Assembly: GCA_023957775.1 (NCBI GenBank)
Contig: JAMLGR010000005.1
Coordinates: 1-64,000, forward strand
Direction: 5' to 3'
Length of the DNA stretch: 64,000 nt
From: Fimbriimonadaceae bacterium
Lineage (GTDB): Bacteria > Armatimonadota > Fimbriimonadia > Fimbriimonadales > Fimbriimonadaceae
Positions 50,869 to 58,648 of this stretch are shown here, one piece after another (position 1 is the first letter of the stretch; every line of letters begins with the position of its first letter). The position numbers and the translations under genes are program-made. The notes under the pieces are model-generated. The model was given only the letters and a program-made list of their open reading frames with translations, did no database searches and was not told where the DNA came from.

Positions 50869-51735
50869 CTAATGCAAGACCACGTCGCGCTGGACGACCT
50901 GGTTCGGTTGGGTCAGCGTCACGGTCTCATCGGGAGCGGTCAAGCCGCCGTTCACATACGTGATCACGTAGGTGCCCGGGCTGAGCCAGAGTTTGTACGT
51001 GCCGTCCGACCCCACGTTGAAGATACGCACGGGAGTGCCGGAGAGTTTTGCCGTCACGACGGTGCCGGGTGCGCTCGCGCTGGGCGAGATGCGCCCCCAC
51101 ACGTTGTACGGCGGACCGGGGGGGATCGTGTTGCTGGTCGGCGTGATCAGGATGTCGTTGACGGTCACCACGCCCGCGACGGCCGTATTCGGCTGGGCGC
51201 TGAAGTCGGTCTTGAAGAATCCGGTTGCTCGGACCGAGCCCGTGATGCCCCAGAAGGCCGTTTGGGTCGCGCTCGAGTACGCCACGTCGACGAGGTCGAA
51301 GAGGCCTGCCGCGTCCGTGGTTCCGAGGCGTCCCGCGAAGCTGACGGTCGCGCCGGGCACCGGCAGGTTGTTCGTGGAGTTCAGCACCTTGCCTTGCACG
51401 CGCACGCGCTCGGGGCCGATCCAAAGGTCGCCGATGTCGACCGTTCCCGAGGCGGAGGGGAACACGAAGGTCCAGGTGCCCGAGCCGTTCAGCGGGTCCA
51501 CGAGGAGCGAGGTAGTGCCGTTCGGCACCGAGATCTGGAACGACCCGTCCGCCGCGGAGGTGAGCACGCTCGTGCCCCCCTGCTGCACCGAAGCGCGCGG
51601 GTTCGGCGGACCGCCGGTCGCCACCTGGAGAACGCGACCGAGGATCACGGCGGTGCCTCCGCCGCCCCCGCCCCCTCCACCGCACCCCGCGGCGAGAAGG
51701 GCGAAGACCAAGAGCGCAAGGGTCCACGCCCTCAT
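50869..51735 (-). CDS. Lipoprotein with carboxypeptidase-regulatory-like domains
   Basis: A 288-residue lipoprotein: signal and lipobox 'LLVFALLAAGCGGG' followed by a poly-Gly linker. Beta-sandwich modules follow ('VILGRVLQVATGGPPNPRAS', 'VRVQGKVLNSTNNLPVPGAT', 'VTAKLSGTPVRIFNVGSDGT') of the CarboxypepD_reg/transthyretin-like kind. No catalytic motif. Its ATG overlaps the stop of the 925-residue protein gene by ATGA, and the LptC/OstA-like gene starts 4 nt after its stop. Confidence 0.8.
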   Translation of the reverse strand: MRAWTLALLVFALLAAGCGGGGGGGGGTAVILGRVLQVATGGPPNPRASVQQGGTSVLTSAADGSFQISVPNGTTSLLVDPLNGSGTWTFVFPSASGTVDIGDLWIGPERVRVQGKVLNSTNNLPVPGATVSFAGRLGTTDAAGLFDLVDVAYSSATQTAFWGITGSVRATGFFKTDFSAQPNTAVAGVVTVNDILITPTSNTIPPGPPYNVWGRISPSASAPGTVVTAKLSGTPVRIFNVGSDGTYKLWLSPGTYVITYVNGGLTAPDETVTLTQPNQVVQRDVVLH

Positions 51736-54509
51736 CGGATGCCTCGTCGCGTGATGCGGACGTCGATCCAACTTTGCGACTGCTGGGGAGTGAACTGGAA
51801 TCCGCCGTCGGGTTCCAGCTCCTTCCAACGCCGCAACACGGGATCGTAGACGTCGAACTCGCGCAGGTCGCCTTCGAGCATCTCGAAGGAGAGGCGGATG
51901 ACCTTCCGCACCCGCAGGCCCTCGAGCTGCACGCGGTAGACGGTGGGTTCGACCGGCCGCACGTCGCGGTAGAGCCGGCTGCCGCCGTCGACCCACGCCT
52001 GGAAGCCCCCGATGCCCGGCGGGATGGCGCCGTCCTCCCTCCAATCCACGCCTCGGGATGCCCCTTGGCGCTGGCCGAGGATCACGCTTGCGCGCTGGAG
52101 TCGGTCGTCGAAGGTCAGCTTCATGCTCCACGTTTCCGGGTGCGGAATGGGGTTGGCCGAGGCCGTTCGCCCGGGTGATCCCGGACCCAGGGGTGTTTGC
52201 GGAGTGAACAACAACGTCGCGCCCTCGGCCGCGAGGACCCGCACGAAGTACCCCTTGCCCGGTTCGAACTGTGTGGCGGCGACGAGCGTGCCGGTTTCCG
52301 GCGCCCCCGAAGCGGCGTCCGGCGGGCCGGGTTGGAACGTGAAGAAGTCCGTGCCGATCTCCACCCCGGCGGCCTCGCCATAGGTGCGTGGGAAGTCCGC
52401 GGCGCGCACGACCCTCACCCGGCTGGTCGGCACGGTCTCCAGGAGCGGATCGGCGATCATGTTCCAGCCCGGTCTCAGGGCCACCGCGATCGGGGTGCCG
52501 GGGCTCGTTCGGCCTTGAAGGGTGAAGCCGGGCTGCGCGGCGGGCAGGCGGACGAAGAACGAGTGGCCCTGTCGGAACGGGCCGAGGGTCGGAAACAGGT
52601 CGTAGCTCGCGTGCGCCTGGTTGTAGCGCCCGGCGAGGATCTGGTTCTCCGGCACCCCGAGCACCGTGGCCAGGTCGCTGCTGTACGGGTCGATCGCGAT
52701 TCCCACCAGGGACATGCCCTTGGGCAGCCCTCCGGGGAGGGCGTAGCTGCCGTCGCCCTCGACTCGGAGGTCGAGGGCAAGGGGGCCGGGACCCTTGTTG
52801 ACGCGGCGCGAGAGCACGACGGTGTCGAGGCCGCCCCGGGTCCGAACGACCTCGACGAGCAGGCGTTGGTTGCCCAGGTAGGCGCCCGTTGCGATGCGGG
52901 TCCCGAAGGCCCCGTTCTGGATCGGGATGGTGTCGATGGTGGTGGCGCCGAAGCTAAGTCGCACGCGGCCGGTGTCGCCGGTGGCGAGCCCGAGCCCCAC
53001 GACCGTTCCGTAGAAGTCGTTCGGCGTGGGGTTGGAGGCGGTCGCCACCGCGCCCGCGGGCACGTAGGCCCGGGCGATCAGGTCTTGGACCGGGAGGTCG
53101 ATCGCCACGCGGTAGGGAGCGCCGGCGTTCAGGTCCGGGAAGTTGGGTGCCACGGATCCGAACGCGCCGGCGATGTCCATGCGGTCTTCCTGGGCGCTGG
53201 GGAAGACGCGGTTGAAGTCGCTCTCCCAGAAGATCGGGAACGAGACGCCGCTCAGCAGGGTCTCGTTGGCGTTGGAGTCGGTGTCGAAGTAGGTGGCCTG
53301 GACGTCGAATACGCCGAAGTCGTTGCCTCCCAAGCCCGTCGCGATGGGAACGGGCTGCACGAGCAGCTTCGGCCCGTACGTGAGCTTGGTTTCAAGGATG
53401 TGCTGGCGGCGGAACCACTCGGCGAAGGGGAGTCCCTCGAGCGTCGAGCCGGCGCCGCCGAACGAATCGATGACCTGCTGGCCGAGGGCGACCAGGCCGG
53501 GCACGTCGCTGGCAAGGCCGGGCATGGCGTAGAACGCCTGGTTGAACGAGGCCGCGAACGCGGGGTACTCGACGAGCGCCTTCTGCCACGCGCTCCCGGC
53601 CATCTGGTAGCGGAGGAGGTAGATGCCTCCCAAGCTCCCTCCCGCGGGCAACGGCACATCGAAGAGGTTGGGCGCGATGAACCGCGGTCCTCCTAGGGCG
53701 CGCTGGTTGTACCAGTCGTAGAACGTGCCGACGTCGTAGGTGTTTTCCAGCACCTGGTCGATCTGGGCTGAGCTGAGCCCGGCGGGCATGGCTCCGGGGG
53801 TGCGGGCGATGCGCATGGCGGACGCGCGCACGAGGCCCTCTTGGAAGGCGTCGAACCCGTACGCGGACGGCCCGAGATAGGCGAGCAGCAACGTGTGAAG
53901 GAAGTTGACGGCCGCGGCCTCGCTGTTGGTGTACACGGGGAAGCGGATCTCCGCCTCACCGAACCCGTTGTCGGGAAGGAACACGCCTCCCGCGACCGCG
54001 TCGCGGTCGCCGATGTCCGCGTCGTAGTTCCTCACGTGGACGACGCCGCCCACCGAGGGGTTTCCAAACACGATCCCGATCGTGGGGGCCGCGGAGCTCA
54101 GGACGCTTGCAAGCAGGTCCCGATACGCCGTGGGAAAGACGCGGGTGCCGGTGTTGTCGAACACGAGGGTGATCGGGCTGGGCCCCCGGCCCAGGAAGGT
54201 CGGCCTCGCCGGACCGTAGACGGGTGCGCGGCCCTGGTAGCGCAGGCGGGCTACGGTGGGCATGCTGAACGGGATCGCCTCGTCGTAGAGCCCCGCCTTG
54301 GCGCGCGCGGCGCGCGCGGCTTCGGTCAGCTTGGCCAGGTTTCGGGCGAAGGCCCGAGCCGAAGCGTCCACGCGTTGTCCGACCTGTTCGGCCGTGCGGC
54401 ATCCGGAGACCTCCACGGCGAGGCCGGGATCTTGTGCGGAGGCGACCGTGCAAACGGCCACGAGGGCGGACGCCCCGAGGAGACGAAGGATTCTCGACAC
54501 GTTGTTCAT
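51732..54509 (-). CDS. Large secreted surface protein, function unknown
   Basis: A 925-residue exported protein with signal peptide 'LRLLGASALVAVCTVASAQ'. The N-terminal half is rich in Ala/Gly/Phe and contains 'FHTSF'-free helical and beta segments with no recognised catalytic site ('AAVNFLHTLLLAYLGPSAYG', 'FAEWFRRQHILETKLTYG'). About residues 700-800 carry a module with 'LRPGWNMIADPLLETV' and 'FEPGKGYFVRVLAAEGA', the 'GWN(M/L)I...P' pattern of several bacterial surface proteins. The C-terminus is beta-rich. It could be an outer-surface or cell-envelope scaffold. It lies 37 nt after the Fn3 lipoprotein gene. Confidence 0.6.
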   Translation of the reverse strand: MNNVSRILRLLGASALVAVCTVASAQDPGLAVEVSGCRTAEQVGQRVDASARAFARNLAKLTEAARAARAKAGLYDEAIPFSMPTVARLRYQGRAPVYGPARPTFLGRGPSPITLVFDNTGTRVFPTAYRDLLASVLSSAAPTIGIVFGNPSVGGVVHVRNYDADIGDRDAVAGGVFLPDNGFGEAEIRFPVYTNSEAAAVNFLHTLLLAYLGPSAYGFDAFQEGLVRASAMRIARTPGAMPAGLSSAQIDQVLENTYDVGTFYDWYNQRALGGPRFIAPNLFDVPLPAGGSLGGIYLLRYQMAGSAWQKALVEYPAFAASFNQAFYAMPGLASDVPGLVALGQQVIDSFGGAGSTLEGLPFAEWFRRQHILETKLTYGPKLLVQPVPIATGLGGNDFGVFDVQATYFDTDSNANETLLSGVSFPIFWESDFNRVFPSAQEDRMDIAGAFGSVAPNFPDLNAGAPYRVAIDLPVQDLIARAYVPAGAVATASNPTPNDFYGTVVGLGLATGDTGRVRLSFGATTIDTIPIQNGAFGTRIATGAYLGNQRLLVEVVRTRGGLDTVVLSRRVNKGPGPLALDLRVEGDGSYALPGGLPKGMSLVGIAIDPYSSDLATVLGVPENQILAGRYNQAHASYDLFPTLGPFRQGHSFFVRLPAAQPGFTLQGRTSPGTPIAVALRPGWNMIADPLLETVPTSRVRVVRAADFPRTYGEAAGVEIGTDFFTFQPGPPDAASGAPETGTLVAATQFEPGKGYFVRVLAAEGATLLFTPQTPLGPGSPGRTASANPIPHPETWSMKLTFDDRLQRASVILGQRQGASRGVDWREDGAIPPGIGGFQAWVDGGSRLYRDVRPVEPTVYRVQLEGLRVRKVIRLSFEMLEGDLREFDVYDPVLRRWKELEPDGGFQFTPQQSQSWIDVRITRRGIR

Positions 54510-54546
54510 GAAAGAGGTGTGGCGGAAGACCACTCCGGGCTGGGGA

Positions 54547-55845
54547 TTAGTTCGCGACGAACTCCCCGATCTCGCTGATCGTGCGGCTGTCGTCGTCGTT
54601 GGCCAGACCGAGGACCACGTAATAGTACCGCCGCCCCGACTGGAGACCCGGTCCGGTGTAGTCCGCATAGTTGTTGGTCGTCCGCGTGCTCTCGTTGTTC
54701 CAGATCGAGTCCACGTCGAGGCCCGGATACCGATCGAACAGGTACACGACGTAGGAGGTCGCGTGGTTCGCCGGCTGCCACTGGAACCGGGGTCCGGCCC
54801 CGACGGACAGGAGCCTCAGATCGCCGAGCGGGGTGACGCCGTACCGGTTGCTGGGCGCGCTTTCGCTCCCCGCCACGTCCGGGTAGAGGGTGCCGAGCGC
54901 GGTGATCTCGTAGTAGTAGGCGATCCCTTCCTGGAGGCGGTCGTCCGAGTCCGCGAAGAAGTACGTCAGGGGGTCGCGCAGGAAGTCGATCGCGGCCACG
55001 GGGCCGAACGCGCTGGTTCCCCGGTAGATGCCGTACCCGAGGAGGGAGTCGCTCACCACGGGGTCCCAGTAGAGGTCCGTCTCGATGGGCGAGCCGCCGA
55101 CCGAATCGCGGGTGTGGACCGCACGCGGGTGGCGGGGATCGAACAGCCGCTTGATCGCTTCGACGGCCTCTCGGCTCGTGGCTCCGCGCGTCATTTCGAA
55201 CGGCGAGGTCCAGATCACGGCCTCGAGGTTCTGGGGCGGGCCGAAGCCCGGATTGGTGCCGTCGTCGAGGGTGAAGTTCAGGGTCCGCTGCTCGTTGGCG
55301 GCGAGGTTCGCGTAGAGCGTGTCGCTGTTGTAGCCCCTTGCGCTCCCCGCGATCTCGTAGTCCAGCCCCGCTTGGAGCCCGTCGAGCGAGTAGTAGCCGC
55401 TCGAGTCGGTGATGGCGACCGCGCTGCTGAGCGCGTTGCCGAAGGCGAACACGCGCGCGTTGACGAGGCCGCGCCCCTGGCGGTCGTACACGTGGCCGCG
55501 GACGCTGCCGCGCTGGCTCTCGTTCACGACGACGATGTTCACGCTCTTGGAGCGCTCGCTGCGGTAGATCGTCGCGACGTTCTGGCCCACGTAACGGATG
55601 CCGTCCTGCACGATCTCCGCGCGGACGGTCTGCTCGCCTTCCTCGATGCCGTCGAGGATGTACGCGCCGCTCGAGTTCGAATTCGTGGTCTTCGACCCGA
55701 TCCACACGCGCGCGCCGCGCACCACGCCGCCGTTGATGTCGGTGATCACGCCGGCCAACTGGCCCAGGGCCGAGGTGCCGCCACCTCCGCATCCCGCCAT
55801 CGTTCCACAGACCAACCCAACACAAAGCAAGTAAACGGATCTCAC
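54547..55845 (-). CDS. Fibronectin-III / carboxypeptidase-regulatory lipoprotein
   Basis: A 432-residue lipoprotein starting at GTG 55845: signal and lipobox 'LLCVGLVCGTMAGCGGGG'. Two carboxypeptidase-regulatory-like repeats follow (about 25-200; 'LAGVITDINGGVVRGARVWI', 'VRGHVYDRQGRGLVNARVFA'). Fibronectin type III-like modules (about 205-430) carry 'YYYEITALGTLYPD' and 'YYYVVLGLANDDDS'. Probably an adhesive or structural surface protein. First gene of the four-gene envelope operon, divergent from fabZ with about 100 nt between them. Confidence 0.8.
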   Translation of the reverse strand: MRSVYLLCVGLVCGTMAGCGGGGTSALGQLAGVITDINGGVVRGARVWIGSKTTNSNSSGAYILDGIEEGEQTVRAEIVQDGIRYVGQNVATIYRSERSKSVNIVVVNESQRGSVRGHVYDRQGRGLVNARVFAFGNALSSAVAITDSSGYYSLDGLQAGLDYEIAGSARGYNSDTLYANLAANEQRTLNFTLDDGTNPGFGPPQNLEAVIWTSPFEMTRGATSREAVEAIKRLFDPRHPRAVHTRDSVGGSPIETDLYWDPVVSDSLLGYGIYRGTSAFGPVAAIDFLRDPLTYFFADSDDRLQEGIAYYYEITALGTLYPDVAGSESAPSNRYGVTPLGDLRLLSVGAGPRFQWQPANHATSYVVYLFDRYPGLDVDSIWNNESTRTTNNYADYTGPGLQSGRRYYYVVLGLANDDDSRTISEIGEFVAN

Positions 55846-55944
55846 ATCTAGATCAACGTCTGTTCGACGGGTTGGGTTACGGAAGCCGGAGCCAGGGCGT
55901 CCCGGTACACTGCGAAAAGCCCGTTTGGGGGGGAAGTGACACTT

Positions 55945-56379
55945 GTGCTGACAGTCGAACAGATCATGGAGCTGATGCCGCATCGGTACCCAATGCTGCT
56001 CGTGGACCGGATCGTCTCGATGGAGCCCGGCAAACGCTGCCGGGGCCTGAAGAACGTGACGATCAACGAGGCGTTCTTCCAGGGCCATTACCCTGGCCGG
56101 CCGATCATGCCCGGGGTGCTCATCGTCGAGGCCATCGCGCAGGCCGGCGCGGTGGTGTTGCTCTGCGAGGAGGCCAATTTGGGGACGATTCCCCTGATCG
56201 GAGCGATCGACGACGTGCGCTTCAAGCGTCCGGTCGTGCCGGGGGACCAGCTCATTTCCGACGTCGAGCTCCTCTGGTTCCGCCACGGGGTCGGCCGCAT
56301 GCGCGGGGTGGCCACGGTGGACGGCGAGGTCGCCGCAACGATGGAACTGACCTTCAAACTCGCACCCAAGGATCTGTAG
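55945..56379 (+). CDS. fabZ: 3-hydroxyacyl-[acyl-carrier-protein] dehydratase FabZ
   Basis: A 144-residue hot-dog-fold dehydratase of fatty-acid elongation, often coupled to lipid A synthesis. Hallmarks: 'IMELMPHRYPMLLVDRIV', catalytic His in 'FFQGHYPGRPIMPGVLIVEA' with the Glu of 'VEAIAQAG', and 'FKRPVVPGDQLISDVEL'. GTG 55945 has a poly-G/'gaag' ribosome-binding site at good distance; GTG 55936 touches that site and is less likely. The TAG stop overlaps the GTG of lpxA (TAGTG). Confidence 0.95.
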   Translation: MLTVEQIMELMPHRYPMLLVDRIVSMEPGKRCRGLKNVTINEAFFQGHYPGRPIMPGVLIVEAIAQAGAVVLLCEEANLGTIPLIGAIDDVRFKRPVVPGDQLISDVELLWFRHGVGRMRGVATVDGEVAATMELTFKLAPKDL

Positions 56380-57161
56380 TGCCCAAGATTCACCCGCTTT
56401 CGGTGGTCGATCCCAAAAGCGAACTCGACGCGGACGTCGAGGTCGGACCCTTCTGCATGGTGGAAGCGGGCGCCCGCATCGGCGCGGGAACGGTCCTCGA
56501 GTCGCACGTGGTGGTGAAGGGCGGGACGACGCTGGGCAAAGAGAACTTCGTCGCGCAGGGAAGCGTGCTGGGCGGGGACCCTCAGGACCGCAAGTACGGC
56601 GGCGAGCCGACGTTCCTCGAGATCGGGGACCACAACGTGTTCCGCGAGTACGTGACGATCCACCGGGCCACGGGCGAGGGGCGCTCCACCGTGGTTGGAA
56701 ACAACTGCTTCCTGATGGCGTACTGCCACCTCGGGCACAACGTGACGATCCACGACCAGGTGACCATGGCGAACTCGTGCGGCGTGTCGGGTCATGTGAC
56801 GATCGAAGAGATGGTGACGATCGGGGGCATGTGCGGCATCCACCAGTTCGTACGGGTCGGGAAGCTCGCGATGGTCGGCGGTTTTTCGAAGATCGTGCGC
56901 GACGTCCCGCCTTACACCCTGGTCGACGGAGGGGAGGTGCGGGACATCAACGCCGTGGGTCTGCGCCGGATCGGTGTGACGTCCCAGTCGCGGCTGGCCT
57001 TGCACAAGGCCGTGAAGCTGTTGTTCAAGTCGCAGCTCGGCCTCACGAACGCGCTCGAGACGGTGCGGCGCGAAGTGCCCTCCACCGAGGAGGTGGAGTA
57101 CATGCTCGCCTTCCAGGAACGGGTGTTTCGCGGCAAGAACGGCCGCGGCGACCAGCCGTGA
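56379..57161 (+). CDS. lpxA: Acyl-ACP--UDP-N-acetylglucosamine O-acyltransferase LpxA
   Basis: A 260-residue left-handed beta-helix acyltransferase catalysing the first step of lipid A synthesis. Hexapeptide repeats cover about residues 5-190 ('IGAGTVLESHVVVKGGTTLG', 'NVFREYVTIHRATGEG', 'NNCFLMAYCHLGHNVTIHDQ'). The helical C-terminal domain contains 'AVGLRRIGVTSQSRLALHKA', specific to LpxA rather than LpxD. The 'GGDPQDRKYGGEPTFLEIGD' insertion is typical. GTG start overlapping fabZ; it ends in a GTGA overlap with lpxB. Together these show a lipid A pathway. Confidence 0.96.
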   Translation: MPKIHPLSVVDPKSELDADVEVGPFCMVEAGARIGAGTVLESHVVVKGGTTLGKENFVAQGSVLGGDPQDRKYGGEPTFLEIGDHNVFREYVTIHRATGEGRSTVVGNNCFLMAYCHLGHNVTIHDQVTMANSCGVSGHVTIEEMVTIGGMCGIHQFVRVGKLAMVGGFSKIVRDVPPYTLVDGGEVRDINAVGLRRIGVTSQSRLALHKAVKLLFKSQLGLTNALETVRREVPSTEEVEYMLAFQERVFRGKNGRGDQP

Positions 57162-58249
57162 GGCTCTTCGTCTCCGCCGGCGAGGCTTCCGGAGACGCCT
57201 ACGGCGCGGCGTTGCTGAACGCGCTGGGGCCGCTTCCGAACGTGGCGGTCGAAGCGGTTGGCGGACCGAAGCTCCGCGCGGCGGGCGCGCGCCTCGTGGC
57301 GGACTCGACGCGCTGGGGCGCCATCGGGATCGCCCAGGCCCTGCGGGTCGTGCCGCGGATGCTGGGGTCCTACTACCGGGCCAAGCGGGCGGTGGGCCGC
57401 GGAGAACCCGGGGTGCTGGTCCCGATCGATTTCGGCTACATGAACCTGCGTCTGGCGCGGCACGCGAAGAACCACGGATGGCGGGTGCTCTACTTCATTC
57501 CGCCCGGTTCGTGGAGGCGCGACCGTCAAGGCGGCGACCTCCCGGCGCTGACGGACGCAATCGTGACGCCCTTCCCATGGTCGGCGGAGCATCTGTGCGC
57601 CATGGGCGCGAACGCGCACTTCTTCGGGCACCCGCTCAAGCAGATGGTTGCGCGCGGGGGCGTCGCGGAGGGCGTCCGCGAGACGATCGCGGTGCTACCC
57701 GGGAGCCGGGACGACGAGGTCGCCCGGAACTTGCCCGTAATTGCGGAGGCCTTGGCTGCGCGTCCGGAGCGCGCCGAGTTCGCCGTCGCCAGCTCGATCG
57801 GCGCCGCTCGACTCGAGTCCGCTTGGCGCAGGCTGGCTCCGGGCCGCACGGGCGACGCGTTCACGGAGGGCGACACCTACGGCGTGCTGAAGCGCGCGCG
57901 GGCCGGCATCGTGTGTTCGGGCACGGCGACGTTGGAGGCGGCGCTGTGCGGCTGTCCGATGGTCGTGGTCTACCGCGTGGGCCCGCTGGCGGTGCTCGAA
58001 GCCAAACTCGTCCGCCTCAAGTTCGATTTCATTAGCCAACCTAACATTTTGTTGGGACGCCGCGTCGTGCCGGAGTTGATCCAGGACGCGGCGACCGCCG
58101 CGAACGTGCGCGCCATGTTGGAACCATTGCTGGGCAAGACGCCCGAGCGCGCGGCCCAGCTGGAGGCGTTCAAGGAGTTGGACGCGCTCCTGGGCCCCGC
58201 GGACGCCATCGACCGCACCGCGGAGTTGCTGCGGGCGATGGGGGGTTAG
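57158..58249 (+). CDS. lpxB: Lipid-A-disaccharide synthase LpxB
   Basis: A 363-residue GT19 glycosyltransferase condensing UDP-diacylglucosamine with lipid X. Signatures: N-terminal 'LFVSAGEASGDAYGAALLNA', 'VEAVGGPKLRAAGARLV', 'FFGHPLKQMVARG', 'IAVLPGSRDDEVARNLPVI' and the C-terminal 'AGIVCSGTATLEAALCGCPM' with 'FISQPNILLGRRVVPELIQD'. The usual 'PSxWAW' loop is represented by 'IPPGSWRRDRQGG', slightly divergent. GTG 57158 overlaps the lpxA stop. LpxC/LpxD are not in this window. Confidence 0.94.
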   Translation: MRLFVSAGEASGDAYGAALLNALGPLPNVAVEAVGGPKLRAAGARLVADSTRWGAIGIAQALRVVPRMLGSYYRAKRAVGRGEPGVLVPIDFGYMNLRLARHAKNHGWRVLYFIPPGSWRRDRQGGDLPALTDAIVTPFPWSAEHLCAMGANAHFFGHPLKQMVARGGVAEGVRETIAVLPGSRDDEVARNLPVIAEALAARPERAEFAVASSIGAARLESAWRRLAPGRTGDAFTEGDTYGVLKRARAGIVCSGTATLEAALCGCPMVVVYRVGPLAVLEAKLVRLKFDFISQPNILLGRRVVPELIQDAATAANVRAMLEPLLGKTPERAAQLEAFKELDALLGPADAIDRTAELLRAMGG

Positions 58250-58294
58250 TCCTTGGTCCTTCGTCCTTGGGCCTTGGGCGGCACGCCGCCCCCC

Positions 58295-58400
58295 GGTCAT
58301 CCCGAGCGCGGTCGAGGGATCCGCTTGCACGGGACACCCGTGTCCGAGCGCGGGTACGAGCCGACCGGAGCCAGATCCCTCGACGTTGCTCGGGATGACC
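58295..58400. repeat. Full-length family B element
   Basis: Begins 'ggtcatcccgagcgcggtcg' + 'agggatc' and ends 'gatccctcgacgttgctcgg' + 'gatgacc', giving terminal inverted repeats of about 25 nt. Two short 'ggatgaccgaggaggcccc' tandem units trail it. Just before it, 58252-58279, is a short 'gtccttggtccttcgtcctt' reiteration. Confidence 0.85.
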
Positions 58401-58441
58401 GAGGAGGCCCCGGATGACCGAGGGGGCCCCGGATGACCGAG

Positions 58442-58640
58442 GAGCTACCCCCCTCCGCGCCTCCGCGCCTCTGCGTGAACCATCCCTTGCGCTCCTTGCG
58501 TTCCTTGCGTGAAACTCCCCCCCGCCTCAGCGTGTGCGTGAACCATCCCTTGCGCCCTTTGCGTTCCTTGCGTGAAACTCCCCCGCGCCTCAGCGTGCGC
58601 GTGAAACTCCCCCCCCCCCCCGCGCCTCAGCGTGCGCGGG
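58442..58640 (-). repeat. Family A repeat array downstream of the beta-helix protein gene
   Basis: Modules 'gcgcctctgcgtgaaccatc' + 'ccttgcgctccttgcgttcc' and 'cgcgcctcagcgtgcgcgtg' recur three times, with a 13-nt C run near 58608-58620. On the minus strand they follow the beta-helix gene in its own orientation. With the family B element this fills the 399-nt gap 58250-58648; no gene is seen. Confidence 0.88.
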
Positions 58641-58648
58641 GAGAGCCC

